DNA from: Dichetophora obliterata
Taxonomy: Eukaryota > Arthropoda > Insecta > Diptera > Sciomyzidae
DNA: 64,000 nucleotides
Assembly: GCA_963920525.1 (NCBI GenBank)
Contig: OY986436.1
Location: forward strand, 32,219,574-32,283,573
Direction of reading: 5' to 3'
Shown: in pieces, positions 39,801 through 52,935 of the stretch
How positions within the stretch are numbered: position 1 is the stretch's first letter
How the letters are laid out: each line of letters starts with the position of its first letter
Translations under genes and position numbers: made by a program
The notes under the pieces: model-generated
Databases searched by the model: none
What the model was told of the DNA's origin: nothing
What the model saw: the letters and a program-made list of their open reading frames with translations, nothing else

Positions 39801-41930
39801 GCGATTTTTTTGATTTTTTAGCCATAACTTCTAAACCATACATCATAAAAGGACGATTTATGCATCAAAATGTTCCTTAAGCTACTGCCCACAAGACTGT
39901 ATCCTTAAAATAATTTTAAAAATTAGATTTCATGTTAATTTCATGTGCCTTTTTTTGTCAATTTTTATTTTTTTTATTTATTTTCTAAAATAAAAACTAC
40001 ATATCAGATAAGGACGATTCATGCATTAAAATGAGCACCAGGTCTTCGTCCTTAAGAAGGGATACTCCTTTGTCCAAATGCCGTTTGCTCTATCTCTTGT
40101 AGTTTAGGAGTTGTAGAACACTTTTTGGAGTGGAAGCTGGCCAAAAACATGTGCTTTTTCCGTCATAACTCCCAAACCATACATCCTACAAGGACGATTT
40201 ATACGATGTATACATATATACACAAGACTGCAAATTCAGAAAAAAGTTTTCTGGAATTTGATTTTTTTTCAAGAATCTTAGTTAAAATTTTTTACATGAA
40301 TCATAGTTTTTGACGTGGTTTTTTGCGATTTTTTTGATTTTTTAGCCATAACTTCTAAACCATACATCATAAAAGGACGATTTATGCATCAAAATGTTCC
40401 TTAAGCTACTGCCCACAAGACTGTATCCTTAAAATAATTTTAAAAATTAGATTTCATGTTAATTTCATGTGCCCTTTTCTGTCAATTTTTATTTTTTTTA
40501 TTTATTTTCTAAAATAAAAACTACAAATCAGATAAGGACGATTCATGCATTAAAATGAGCACCAGGTCCTCGTCCTTAAGAAGGAATACTCCTTTGTCCA
40601 AATGCCGTTTGCTCTATCTCTTGTAGTTTAGGAGTTGTAGAACACTTTTTGGAGTGGAAGCTGGCCAAAAACATGTGCTTTTTCCGTCATAACTCCCAAA
40701 CCATACATCCTACAAGGACGATTTATACACCAAATTGTTTCTAATACATATATACACAAGACTGCAAATTCAGAAAAAAGTTTTCTGGAATTTGATTTTT
40801 TTTCAAGAATCTTAGTTAAAATTTTTTACATGAATCATAGTTTTTGACGTGGTTTTTTGCGATTTTTTTGATTTTTTAGCCATAACTTCTAAACCATACA
40901 TCATAAAAGGACGATTTATGCATCAAAATGTTCCTTAAGCTACTGCCCACAAGACTGTATCCTTAAAATAATTTTAAAAATTAGATTTCATGTTAATTTC
41001 ATGTGCCCTTTTTTGTCAATTTTTATTTTTTTTATTTATTTTCTAAAATAAAAACTACATATCAGATAAGGACGGTTCATGCATTAAAATGAGCACCAGG
41101 TCCTCGTCCTTAAGAAGGGATACTCCTTTGTCCAAATGCAGTTTGCTCTATCTCTTGTAGTTTAGGAGTTGTAGAACAATTTTTGGAGTGGAAGCTGGCC
41201 AAAAACATGTGCTTTTTCCGTCATAACTCCCAAACCATACATCCTACAAGGACGATTTATACACCAAATTGTTTTTAATACATATATACACAAGACTGCA
41301 TATTGAGAAAAAAGTTTTCTGGAATTTGATTTTTTTTCAAGAATCTTAGTTAAAATTTTTTACATGAATCATAGTTTTTGACGTGGTTTTTTGCGATTTT
41401 TTTGATTTTTTAGCCATAACTTCTAAACCATACATCATAAAAGGACGATTTATGCATCAAAATGTTCCTTAAGCTACTGCCCACAAGACTGTATCCTTAA
41501 AATAATTTTAAAAATTAGATTTCATGTTAATTTCATGTGCCCTTTTCTGTCAATTTTTATTTTTTTTATTTATTTTCTAAAATAAAAACTATAAATCAGA
41601 TAAGGACGATTCATGCATTAAAATGAGCACCAGGTCCTCGTCCTTAAGAAGGAATACTCCTTTGTCCAAATGCCGTTTGCTCTATCTCTTGTAGTTTAGG
41701 AGTTGTAGAACACTTTTTGGAGTGGAAGCTGGCCAAAAACATGTGCTTTTTCCGTCATAACTCCCAAACCATACATCCTACAAGGACGATTTATACACCA
41801 AATTGTTTCTAATACATATATACACAAGACTGCAAATTCAGAAAAAAGTTTTCTGGAATTTGATTTTTTTTCAAGAATCTTAGTTAAAATTTTTTACATG
41901 AATCATAGTTTTTGACGTGGTTTTTTGCGA
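36860..41930 (+). repeat. 1.9-kb duplicated block, copies 3,192 bp apart, split by a different unit family
   Basis: About 36,860-38,740 corresponds to 40,060-41,930. 'ttgtttttaata' is at 38,077 and 41,269, and 'cttttctgtc' with 'acaaatcag' matches at the same spacing. The period is 12 bp short of six units because the second copy carries a 10-bp loss near 40,205 and because two units in the interval each lack one A in 'cagaaaaag'. Between the copies (38,740-40,060) lie units of the family typical of the 3,202-bp repeat, including 'gtttctaaag', 'ccataagaag' and 'aagaccgcat'. Either these were inserted into a continuous block, or a larger six-unit repeat lost similarity in the middle. Confidence 0.7.
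39772..40295 (+). repeat. 524-bp unit with deletion plus reverse-complement filler
   Basis: After the C box the sequence reads 'gatttatacgatgtatac', where other units have 'gatttatacaccaaattg' and the following bases; the net loss is 10 bp. The new GATGTAT at 40,205-40,211 is the reverse complement of ATACATC about 20 bp upstream and also creates the palindrome ATGTATACAT at 40,206-40,215. A chance open frame of 62 codons crosses this unit. Confidence 0.85.
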
Positions 41931-44900
41931 TTTTTTTTATTTTTTAGCCATAACTTCTAAACCATACATCATAAAAGGACGATTTATGCATCAAAATGTT
42001 CCTTAAGCTACTGCCCACAAGACTGTATCCTTAAAATAATTTGAAAAATTAGATTTCATGTTAATTTCATGTGCCCTTTTTTGTCAATTTTTATTTTTTT
42101 TATTTATTTTCTAAAATAAAAACTACATATCAGATAAGGACGATTCATGCATTAAAATGAGCACCAGGTCCTCGTCCTTAAGAAGGAATACTCCTTTGTC
42201 CAAATGCCGTTTGCTCTATCTCTTGTAGTTTAGGAGTTGTAGAACACTTTTTGGAGTGGAAGCTGGCCAAAAACATGTGCTTTTTCCGTCATAACTCCCA
42301 AACCATACATCCTACAAGGACGATTTATACACCAAATTGTTTCTAATACATATATACACAAGACTGCAAATTCAGAAAAAAGTTTTCTGGAATTTGATTT
42401 TTTTTCAAGAATCTTAGTTAAAATTTTTTACATGAATCATAGTTTTTGACGTGGTTTTTTGCGATTTTTTTGATTTTTTAGCCATAACTTCTAAACCATA
42501 CATCATAAAAGGACGATTTATGCATCAAAATGTTCCTTAAGCTACTGCCCACAAGACTGTATCCTTAAAATAATTTGAAAAATTAGATTTCATGTTAATT
42601 TCATGTGCCCTTTTTTGTCAATTTTTATTTTTTTTATTTATTTTCTAAAATAAAAACTACATATCAGATAAGGACGATTCATGCATTAAAATGAGCACCA
42701 GGTCCTCGTCCTTAAGAAGGAATACTCCTTTGTCCAAATGCCGTTTGCTCTATCTCTTGTAGTTTAGGAGTTGTAGAACACTTTTTGGAGTGGAAGCTGG
42801 CCAAAAACATGTGCTTTTTCCGTCATAACTCCCAAACCATACATCCTACAAGGACGATTTATACACCAAATTGTTTCTAATACATATATACACAAGACTG
42901 CAAATTCAGAAAAAAGTTTTCTGGAATTTGATTTTTTTTCAAGAATCTTAGTTAAAATTTTTTACATGAATCATAGTTTTTGACGTGGTTTTTTGCGATT
43001 TTTTTGATTTTTTAGCCATAACTTCTAAACCATACATCATAAAAGGACGATTTATGCATCAAAATGTTCCTTAAGCTACTGCCCACAAGACTGTATCCTT
43101 AAAATAATTTTAAAAATTAGATTTCATGTTAATTTCATGTGCCCTTTTTTGTCAATTTTTATTTTTTTTATTTATTTTCTAAAATAAAAACTACATATCA
43201 GATAAGGACGGTTCATGCATTAAAATGAGCACCAGGTCCTCGTCCTTAAGAAGGGATACTCCTTTGTCCAAATGCAGTTTGCTCTATCTCTTGTAGTTTA
43301 GGAGTTGTAGAACAATTTTTGGAGTGGAAGCTGGCCAAAAACATGTGCTTTTTCCGTCATAACTCCCAAACCATACATCCTACAAGGACGATTTATACAC
43401 CAAATTGTTTCTAATACATATATACACAAGACTGCATATTGAGAAAAAAGTTTTCTGGAATTTGATTTTTTTTCAAGAATCTTAGTTAAAATTTTTTACA
43501 TGAATCATAGTTTTTGACGTGGTTTTTTGCGATTTTTTTGATTTTTTAGCCATAACTTCTAAACCATACATCATAAAAGGACGATTTATGCATCAAAATG
43601 TTCCTTAAGCTACTGCCCACAAGACTGTATCCTTAAAATAATTTTAAAAATTAGATTTCATGTTAATTTCATGTGCCCTTTTTTGTCAATTTTTATTTTT
43701 TTTATTTATTTTCTAAAATAAAAACTACATATCAGATAAGGACGGTTCATGCATTAAAATGAGCACCAGGTCCTCGTCCTTAAGAAGGAATACTCCTTTG
43801 TCCAAATGCCGTTTGCTCTATCTCTTGTAGTTTAGGAGTTGTAGAACACTTTTTGGAGTGGAAGCTGGCCAAAAACATGTGCTTTTTCCGTCATAACTCC
43901 CAAACCATACATCCTACAAGGACGATTTATACACCAAATTGTTTCTAATACATATATACACAAGACTGCAAATTCAGAAAAAAGTTTTCTGGAATTTGAT
44001 TTTTTTTCAAGAATCTTAGTTAAAATTTTTTACATGAATCATAGTTTTTGACGTAGTTTTTTGCGTTTTTTTTTATTTTTTAGCCATAACTTCTAAACCA
44101 TACATCATAAAAGGACGATTTATGCATCAAAATGTTCCTTAAGCTACTGCTCACAAGACTGTATCCTTAAAATAATTTTAAAAATTAGATTTCATGTTAA
44201 TTTCATGTGCCCTTTTTTGTCAATTTTTATTTTTTTTATTTATTTTCTAAAATAAAAACTACATATCAGATAAGGACGATTCATGCATTAAAATGAGCAC
44301 CAGGTCCTCGTCCTTAAGAAGGAATACTCCTTTGTCCAAATGCCGTTTGCTCTATCTCTTGTAGTTTAGGAGTTGTAGAACACTTTTTGGAGTGGAAGCT
44401 GGCCAAAAACATGTGCTTTTTCCGTCATAACTCCCAAACCATACATCCTACAAGGACGATTTATACACCAAATTGTTTCTAATACATATATACACAAGAC
44501 TGCAAATTCAGAAAAAAGTTTTCTGGAATTTGATTTTTTTTCAAGAATCTTAGTTAAAATTTTTTACATGAATCATAGTTTTTGACGTGGTTTTTTGCGA
44601 TTTTTTTGATTTTTTAGCCATAACTTCTAAACCATACATCATAAAAGGACGATTTATGCATCAAAATGTTCCTTAAGCTACTGCCCATAAGACTGTATCC
44701 TTAAAATAATTTGAAAAATTAGATTTCATGTTAATTTCATGTGCCCTTTTTTGTCAATTTTTATTTTTTTTATTTATTTTCTAAAATAAAAACTACAAAT
44801 CAGATAAGGACGATTCATGCATTAAAATGAGCACCAGGTCCTCGTCCTTAAGAAGGAATACTCCTTTGTCCAAATGCCGTTTGCTCTATCTCTTGTAGTT

Positions 44901-45700
44901 TAGGAGTTGTAGAACACTTTTTGGAGTGGAAGCTGGCCAAAAACATGTGCTTTTTCCGTCATAACTCCCAAACCATACATCCTACAAGGACGATTTATAC
45001 ACCAAATTGTTTCTAATACATATATACACAAGACTGCAAATTCAGAAAAAAGTTTTCTGGAATTTGATTTTTTTTCAAGAATCTTAGTTAAAATTTTTTA
45101 CATAATCATAGTTTTTGACGTAGTTTTTTGCGTTTTTTTTAATTTTTTAGCCATAACTTCTAAACCATACATCATAAAAGGACGATTTATGCATCAAAAT
45201 GTTCCTTAAGCTACTGCCCACAAGACTGTATCCTTAAAATAATTTTAAAAATTAGATTTCATGTTAATTTCATGTGCCCTTTTTTGTCAATTTTTATTTT
45301 TTTTTATTTATTTTCTAAAATAAAAACTACATATCAGATAAGGACGATTCATGCATTAAAATGAGCACCAGGTCCTCGTCCTTAAGAAGGAATACTCCTT
45401 TGTCCAAATGCCGTTTGCTCTATCTCTTGTAGTTTAGGAGTTGTAGAACACTTTTTGGAGTGGAAGCTGGCCAAAAACATGTGCTTTTTCCGTCATAACT
45501 CCCAAACCATACATCCTACAAGGACGATTTATACACCAAATTGTTTCTAATACATATATACACAAGACTGCAAATTCAGAAAAAAGTTTTCTGGAATTTG
45601 ATTTTTTTTCAAGAATCTTAGTTAAAATTTTTTACATGAATCATAGTTTTTGACGTGGTTTTTTGCGATTTTTTTGATTTTTTAGCCATAACTTCTAAAC
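41930..45700 (+). repeat. Seven satellite units without a clear higher-order period
   Basis: Here are two near-identical 'aatttgaaaaat' units (about 41,930-42,960), a GGACGG/'gcag'/'caattttt' unit with GGACGG at 43,206, and a mosaic unit at 43,740. Two 'gacgtag' units follow, with that variant at 44,049 and 45,116 (1,067 bp apart). The second has lost one base in the landmark ('acataatcat' near 45,101) and reads 'aattttttag' in the last T tract. No gene or foreign insertion is present. Confidence 0.7.
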
Positions 45701-48700
45701 CATACATCATAAAAGGACGATTTATGCATCAAAATGTTTCTTAAGCTACTGCCCACAAGACTGTATCCTTAAAATAATTTTAAACATTAGATTTCATGTT
45801 AATTTCATGTGCCCTTTTTTGTCAATTTTTATTTTTTTTATTTATTTTCTAAAATAAAAACTACATATCAGATAAGGACGATTCATGCATTAAAATGAGC
45901 ACCAGGTCCTCGTCCTTAAGAAGGGATACTCCTTTGTCCAAATGCCGTTTGCTCTATCTCTTGTAGTTTAGGAGTTGTAGAACACTTTTTGGAGTGGAAG
46001 CTGGCCAAAAACATGTGCTTTTCCGTCATAACTCCCAAACCATACATCCTACAAGGACGATTTATACACCAAATTGTTTCTAATACATATATACACAAGA
46101 CTGCAAATTCAGAAAAAAGTTTTCTGGAATTTGATTTTTTTTCAAGAATCTTAGTTAAAATTTTTTACATGAATCATAGTTTTCGACGTGGTTTTTTGCG
46201 TTTTTTTTTATTTTTTAGCCATAACTTCTAAACCATACATCATAAAAGGACGATTTATGCATCAAAATGTTCCTTAAGCTACTGCCCACAAGACTGTATC
46301 CTTAAAATAATTTGAAAAATTAGATTTCATGTTAATTTCATGTGCCCTTTTTTGTCAATTTTTATTTTTTTTATTTATTTTCTAAAATAAAAACTACATA
46401 TCAGATAAGGACGATTCATGCATTAAAATGAGCACCAGGTCCTCGTCCTTAAGAAGGGATACTTTTTTGGCCAAATGCCGTTTGCTCTATCTCTTGTAGT
46501 TTAGGAGTTGTAGAACACTTTTTGGAGTGGAAGCTGGCCAAAAACATGTGTTTTTTCCGCCATAACTCCCAAACCATACATCCTACAAGGACGATTTATA
46601 CACCAAATTGTTTCTAATACATATATACACAAGACTGCAAATTCAGAAAAAAGTTTTCTGGAATTTGATTTTTTTTCAAGAATCTTAGTTAAAATTTTTT
46701 ACATGAGTCATAGTTTTTGACGTGGTTTTTTGCGATTTTTTTGATTTTTTAGCCATAACTTCTAAACCATACATCATAAAAGGACGATTTATGCATCAAA
46801 ATGTTCCTTAAGCTACTGCCCACAAGACTGTATCCTTAAAATAATTTGAAAAATTAGATTTCATGTTAATTTCATGTGCCCTTTTTTGTCAATTTTTATT
46901 TTTTTTATTTATTTTCTAAAATAAAAACTACATATCAGATAAGGACGATTCATGCATTAAAATGAGCACCAGGTCCTCGTCCTTAAGAAGGAATACTCCT
47001 TTGTCCAAATGCCGTTTGCTCTATCTCTTGTAGTTTAGGAGTTGTAGAACACTTTTTGGAGTGGAAGCTGGCCAAAAACATGTGCTTTTTCCGTCATAAC
47101 TCCCAAACCATACATCCTACAAGGATGTATCTTAGTTAAAATTTTTTACATGAATCATAGTTTTTGACGTGGTTTTTTGCGATTTTTTTGATTTTTTAGC
47201 CATAACTTCTAAACCATACATCATAAAAGGACGATTTATGCATCAAAATGTTTCTTAAGCTACTGCCCACAAGACTGTATCCTTAAAATAATTTTAAACA
47301 TTAGATTTCATGTTAATTTCATGTGCCCTTTTTTGTCAATTTTTATTTTTTTTATTTATTTTCTAAAATAAAAACTACATATCAGATAAGGACGATTCAT
47401 GCATTAAAATGAGCACCAGGTCCTCGTCCTTAAGAAGGGATACTCCTTTGTCCAAATGCCGTTTGCTCTATCTCTTGTAGTTTAGGAGTTGTAGAACACT
47501 TTTTGGAGTGGAAGCTGGCCAAAAACATGTGCTTTTTCCGTCATAACTCCCAAACCATACATCCTACAAGGACGATTTATACACCAAATTGTTTCTAATA
47601 CATATATACACAAGACTGCAAATTCAGAAAAAAGTTTTCTGGAATTTGATTTTTTTTCAAGAATCTTAGTTAAAATTTTTTACATGAATCATAGTTTTCG
47701 ACGTGGTTTTTTGCGTTTTTTTTTATTTTTTAGCCATAACTTCTAAACCATACATCATAAAAGGACGATTTATGCATCAAAATGTTCCTTAAGCTACTGC
47801 CCACAAGACTGTATCCTTAAAATAATTTGAAAAATTAGATTTCATGTTAATTTCATGTGCCCTTTTTTGTCAATTTTTATTTTTTTTATTTATTTTCTAA
47901 AATAAAAACTACATATCAGATAAGGACGATTCATGCATTAAAATGAGCACCAGGTCCTCGTCCTTAAGAAGGGATACTTTTTTGGCCAAATGCCGTTTGC
48001 TCTATCTCTTGTAGTTTAGGAGTTGTAGAACACTTTTTGGAGTGGAAGCTGGCCAAAAACATGTGTTTTTTCCGTCATAACTCCCAAACCATACATCCTA
48101 CAAGGACGATTTATACACCAAATTGTTTCTAATACATATATACACAAGACTGCAAATTCAGAAAAAAGTTTTCTGGAATTTGATTTTTTTTCAAGAATCT
48201 TAGTTAAAATTTTTTACATGAGTCATAGTTTTTGACGTGGTTTTTTGCGATTTTTTTGATTTTTTAGCCATAACTTCTAAACCATACATCATAAAAGGAC
48301 GATTTATGCATCAAAATGTTCCTTAAGCTACTGCCCACAAGACTGTATCCTTAAAATAATTTGAAAAATTAGATTTCATGTTAATTTCATGTGCCCTTTT
48401 TTGTCAATTTTTATTTTTTTTATTTATTTTCTAAAATAAAAACTACATATCAGATAAGGACGATTCATGCATTAAAATGAGCACCAGGTCCTCGTCCTTA
48501 AGAAGGAATACTCCTTTGTCCAAATGCCGTTTGCTCTATCTCTTGTAGTTTAGGAGTTGTAGAACACTTTTTGGAGTGGAAGCTGGCCAAAAACATGTGC
48601 TTTTTCCGTCATAACTCCCAAACCATACATCCTACAAGGACGATTTATACACCAAATTGTTTCTAATACATATATACACAAGACTGCAAATTCAGAAAAA

Positions 48701-48730
48701 AGTTTTCTGGAATTTGATTTTTTTTCAAGA
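45700..48730 (+). repeat. Trimer higher-order repeat, 1,515 bp, two copies
   Basis: The rare variant 'tttcgacgtgg' lies at 46,183 and 47,698, 1,515 bp apart. The flanking markers 'ttaaacattag', 'gatacttttttggcc' and 'atgagtcat' also repeat. The period is three units minus the 87-bp deletion, which lies at the junction of the two copies near 47,124. Only the first copy has 'ccgccataac' (46,558) and a one-T loss in 'gtgcttttccg' (46,019). Confidence 0.83.
46703..47149 (+). repeat. 447-bp truncated unit with hairpin at the deletion junction
   Basis: The C subunit is cut inside its box: 'tacaagga' is followed by 'tgtat' and then 'cttagttaaa', and 87 bp net are missing. The junction makes a new perfect hairpin: ATACATCC at 47,110-47,117, loop TACAA, GGATGTAT at 47,123-47,130. 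The same junction occurs in the copy 5,786 bp downstream, so it arose once and was then amplified. Confidence 0.92.
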
Positions 48731-51700
48731 ATCTTAGTTAAAATTTTTTACATGAATCATAGTTTTTGACGTGGTTTTTTGCGATTTTTTTGATTTTTTA
48801 GCCATAACTTCTAAACCATACATCATAAAAGGACGATTTATGCATCAAAATGTTCCTTAAGCTACTGCCCACAAGACTGTATCCTTAAAATAATTTTAAA
48901 AATTAGATTTCATGTTAATTTCATGTGCCCTTTTTTGTCAATTTTTATTTTTTTAATTTATTTTCTAAAATAAAAACTACAAATCAGATAAGGACGATTC
49001 ATGCATTAAAATGAGCACCAGGTCCTCGTCCTTAAGAAGGAATACTCCTTTGTCCAAATGCCGTTTGCTCTATCTCTTGTAGTTTAGGAGTTGTAGAACA
49101 CTTTTTGGAGTGGAAGCTGGCCAAAAACATGTGTTTTTTTCCGTCATAACTCCCAAACCATACATCCTACAAGGACGATTTATACACCAAATTGTTTCTA
49201 ATACATATATACACAAGACTGCAAATTCAGAAAAAAGTTTTCTGGAATTTGATTTTTTTTCAAGAATCTTAGTTAAAATTTTTTACATGAATCATAGTTT
49301 TTGACGTGGTTTTTTGCGTTTTTTTTTATTTTTTAGCCATAACTTCTAAACCATACATCATAAAAGGACGATTTATGCATCAAAATGTTTCTTAAGCTAC
49401 TGCCCACAAGACTGTATCCTTAAAATAATTTTAAAAATTAGATTTCATGTTAATTTCATGTGCCCTTTTTTGTCAATTTTTATTTTTTTTATTTATTTTC
49501 TAAAATAAAAACTACATATCAGATAAGGACGATTCATGCATTAAAATGAGCACCAGGTCTTCGTCCTTAAGAAGGAATACTCCTTTGTCCAAATGCCGTT
49601 TGCTCTATCTCTTGTAGTTTAGGAGTTGTAGAACACTTTTTGGAGTGGAAGCTGGCCAAAAACATGTGCTTTTTCCGTCATAACTCCCAAACCATACATC
49701 CTACAAGGACGATTTATACACCAAATTGTTTCTAATACATATATACACAAGACTGCAAATTCAGAAAAAAGTTTTCTGGAATTTGATTTTTTTTCAAGAA
49801 TATTAGTTAAAATTTTTTACATGAATCATAGTTTTTGACGTGGTTTTTTGCGATTTTTTTGATTTTTTAGCCATAACTTCTAAACCATACATCATAAAAG
49901 GACGATTAATGCATCAAAATGTTTCTAAAGCTACTGCCCACAAGACTGTATCCTTAAAATAATTTTAAAAATTAGATTTCATGTTAATTTCATGTGCCCT
50001 TTTTTGTCAATTTTTATTTTTTTTATTTATTTTCTAAAATAAAAACTACATATCAGATAAGGACGATTCATGCATTAAAATAAGCACCAGGTCCTCGTCC
50101 ATAAGGAGAAATACTCCTTTGTCCAAATGCCGTTTGCTCTATCTCTTGTAGTTTAGGAGTTGTAGAACACTTTTTGGAGTGGAAGCTGGCCAAAAACATG
50201 TGCTTTTTCCGTCATAACTCCCATACCATACATCCTACAAGAACGATTTATACACCAAATTGTTTCTAATACATATAAACACAAGACCGCATATTCAGAA
50301 AAAGTTTTCTGGAATTTGATTTTTTTTCAAGAATCTTAGTTAAAATTTTTTACATGAATCATAGTTTTTGACGTGGTTTTTTGCGATTTTTTTTATTTTT
50401 TAGCCATAACTTCTAAACCATACATCATAAAAGGACGATTTATGCATCAAAATGTTCCTTAAGCTACTGCCCACAAGACTGTATCCTTAAAATAATTTTA
50501 AAAATTAGATTTCATGTTAATTTCATGTGCCTTTTTTTGTCAATTTTTATTTTTTTTATTTATTTTCTAAAATAAAAACTACATATCAGATAAGGACGAT
50601 TCATGCATTAAAATGAGCACCAGGTCTTCGTCTTTAAGAAGGGATACTCCTTTGTCCAAATGCCGTTTGCTCTATCTCTTGTAGTTTAGGAGTTGTAGAA
50701 CACTTTTTGGAGTGGAAGTTGGCCAAAAACATGTGCTTTTTCCGTCATAACTCCCAAACCATATATCCTACAATGACGATTTATACACCAAATTGTTTCT
50801 AATACATATATACACAAGACTGTATATTCAGAAAAAAGTTTTCAGGAATTTGATTTTTTTTCAAGAATATTAGTTAAAATTTTTTACATGAATCATAGTT
50901 TTTGACGTGGTTTTTTGCGATTTTTTTGATTTTTTAGCCATAACTTCTAAACCATACATCATAAAAGGACGATTTATGCATCAAAATGTTTCTTAAGCTA
51001 CTGCCCACAAGACTGTATCCTTAAAATAATTTTAAAAATTAGATTTCATGTTAATTTCATGTGCCCTTTTTTGTCAATTTTTATTTTTTTTATTTATTTT
51101 CTAAAATAAAAACTACATATCAGATAAGGACGATTCATGCATTAAAATGAGCACCAGGTCCTCGTCCTTAAGAAGGGATACTCCTTTGTCCAAATGCCGT
51201 TTGCTCTATCTCTTGTAGTTTAGGAGTTGTAGAACACTTTTTGGAGTGGAAGCTGGCCAAAAACATGTGCTTTTTCCGTCATAACTCCCATACCATACAT
51301 CCTACAAGGACGATTTATACACCAAATTGTTTCTAATACATATATACACAAGACCGCATATTCAGAAAAAGTTTTCTGGAATTTGATTTTTTTTCAAGAA
51401 TCTTAGTTAAAATTTTTTACATGAATCATAGTTTTTGACGTGGTTTTTTGCGATTTTTTTGATTTTTTAGCCATAACTTCTAAACCATACATCATAAAAG
51501 GACGATTTATGCATCAAAATGTTCCTTAAGCTACTGCCCACAAGACTGTATCCTTAAAATAATTTTAAAAATTAGATTTCATGTTAATTTCATGTGCCTT
51601 TTTTTGTCAATTTTTATTTTTTTTATTTATTTTCTAAAATAAAAACTACATATCAGATAAGGACGATTCATGCATTAAAATGAGCACCAGTTCTTCGTCC

Positions 51701-52488
51701 TTAAGAAGGGATACTCCTTTGTCCAAATGCCGTTTGCTCTATCTCTTGTAGTTTAGGAGTTGTAGAACACTTTTTGGAGTGGAAGCTGGCCAAAAACATG
51801 TGCTTTTTCCGTCATAACTCCCAAACCATACATCCTACAAGGACGATTTATACACCAAATTGTTTCTAATACATATATACACAAGACTGCATATTGAGAA
51901 AAAAGTTTTCTGGAATTTGATTTTTTTTCAAGAATCTTAGTTAAAATTTTTTACATGAATCATAGTTTTTGACGTGGTTTTGTGCGATTTTTTTGATTTT
52001 TTAGCCATAACTTCTAAACCATACATCATAAAAGGACGATTTATGCATCAAAATGTTCCTTAAGCTACTGCCCACAAGACTGTATCCTTAAAATAATTTT
52101 AAAAACTAGATTTCATGTTAATTTCATGTGCCCTTTTTTGTCAGAGTTTATTTTTTTTATTTATTTTCTAAAATAAAAACTACATATCAGATAAGGACGA
52201 TTCATGCATTAAAATGAGCACCAGGTCCTCGTCCTTAAGAAGGGATACTCCTTTGTCCAAATGCAGTTTGCTCTATCTCTTGTAGTTTAGAAGTTGTAGA
52301 ACAATTTTTGGAGTGGAAGCTGGCCAAAAACATGTGCTTTTTCCGTCATAACTCCCAAACCATACATCCTACAAGGACGATTTATACACCAAATTGTTTC
52401 TAATACATATATACACAAGACTGCAAATTCAGAAAAAAGTTTTCTGGAATTTGATTTTTTTTCAAGAATCTTAGTTAAAATTTTTTAC

Positions 52489-52935
52489 ATGAGTCATAGT
52501 TTTTGACGTGGTTTTTTGCGATTTTTTTGATTTTTTAGCCATAACTTCTAAACCATACATCATAAAAGGACGATTTATGCATCAAAATGTTCCTTAAGCT
52601 ACTGCCCACAAGACTGTATCCTTAAAATAATTTGAAAAATTAGATTTCATGTTAATTTCATGTGCCCTTTTTTGTCAATTTTTATTTTTTTTATTTATTT
52701 TCTAAAATAAAAACTACATATCAGATAAGGACGATTCATGCATTAAAATGAGCACCAGGTCCTCGTCCTTAAGAAGGAATACTCGTTTGTCCAAATGCCG
52801 TTTGCTCTATCTCTTGTAGTTTAGGAGTTGTAGAACACTTTTTGGAGTGGAAGCTGGCCAAAAACATGTGCTTTTTCCGTCATAACTCCCAAACCATACA
52901 TCCTACAAGGATGTATCTTAGTTAAAATTTTTTAC
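52489..52935 (+). repeat. Second copy of the 447-bp truncated unit
   Basis: This is the same 87-bp deletion and 'aaggatgtatctta' hairpin junction as in the unit at 46,703, carried here by the 5,786-bp repeat. It differs by 'actcgtttgtcc' near 52,782 against 'actcctttgtcc' in the first copy. Its presence in both copies shows that the deletion predates the 11-unit duplication. Confidence 0.92.

Noticed and set aside
45916..46098. 60-codon frame on the minus strand
   Set aside because: It is open only because one T is missing in 'gtgcttttccg' near 46,019; the same frame is closed in neighbouring units.
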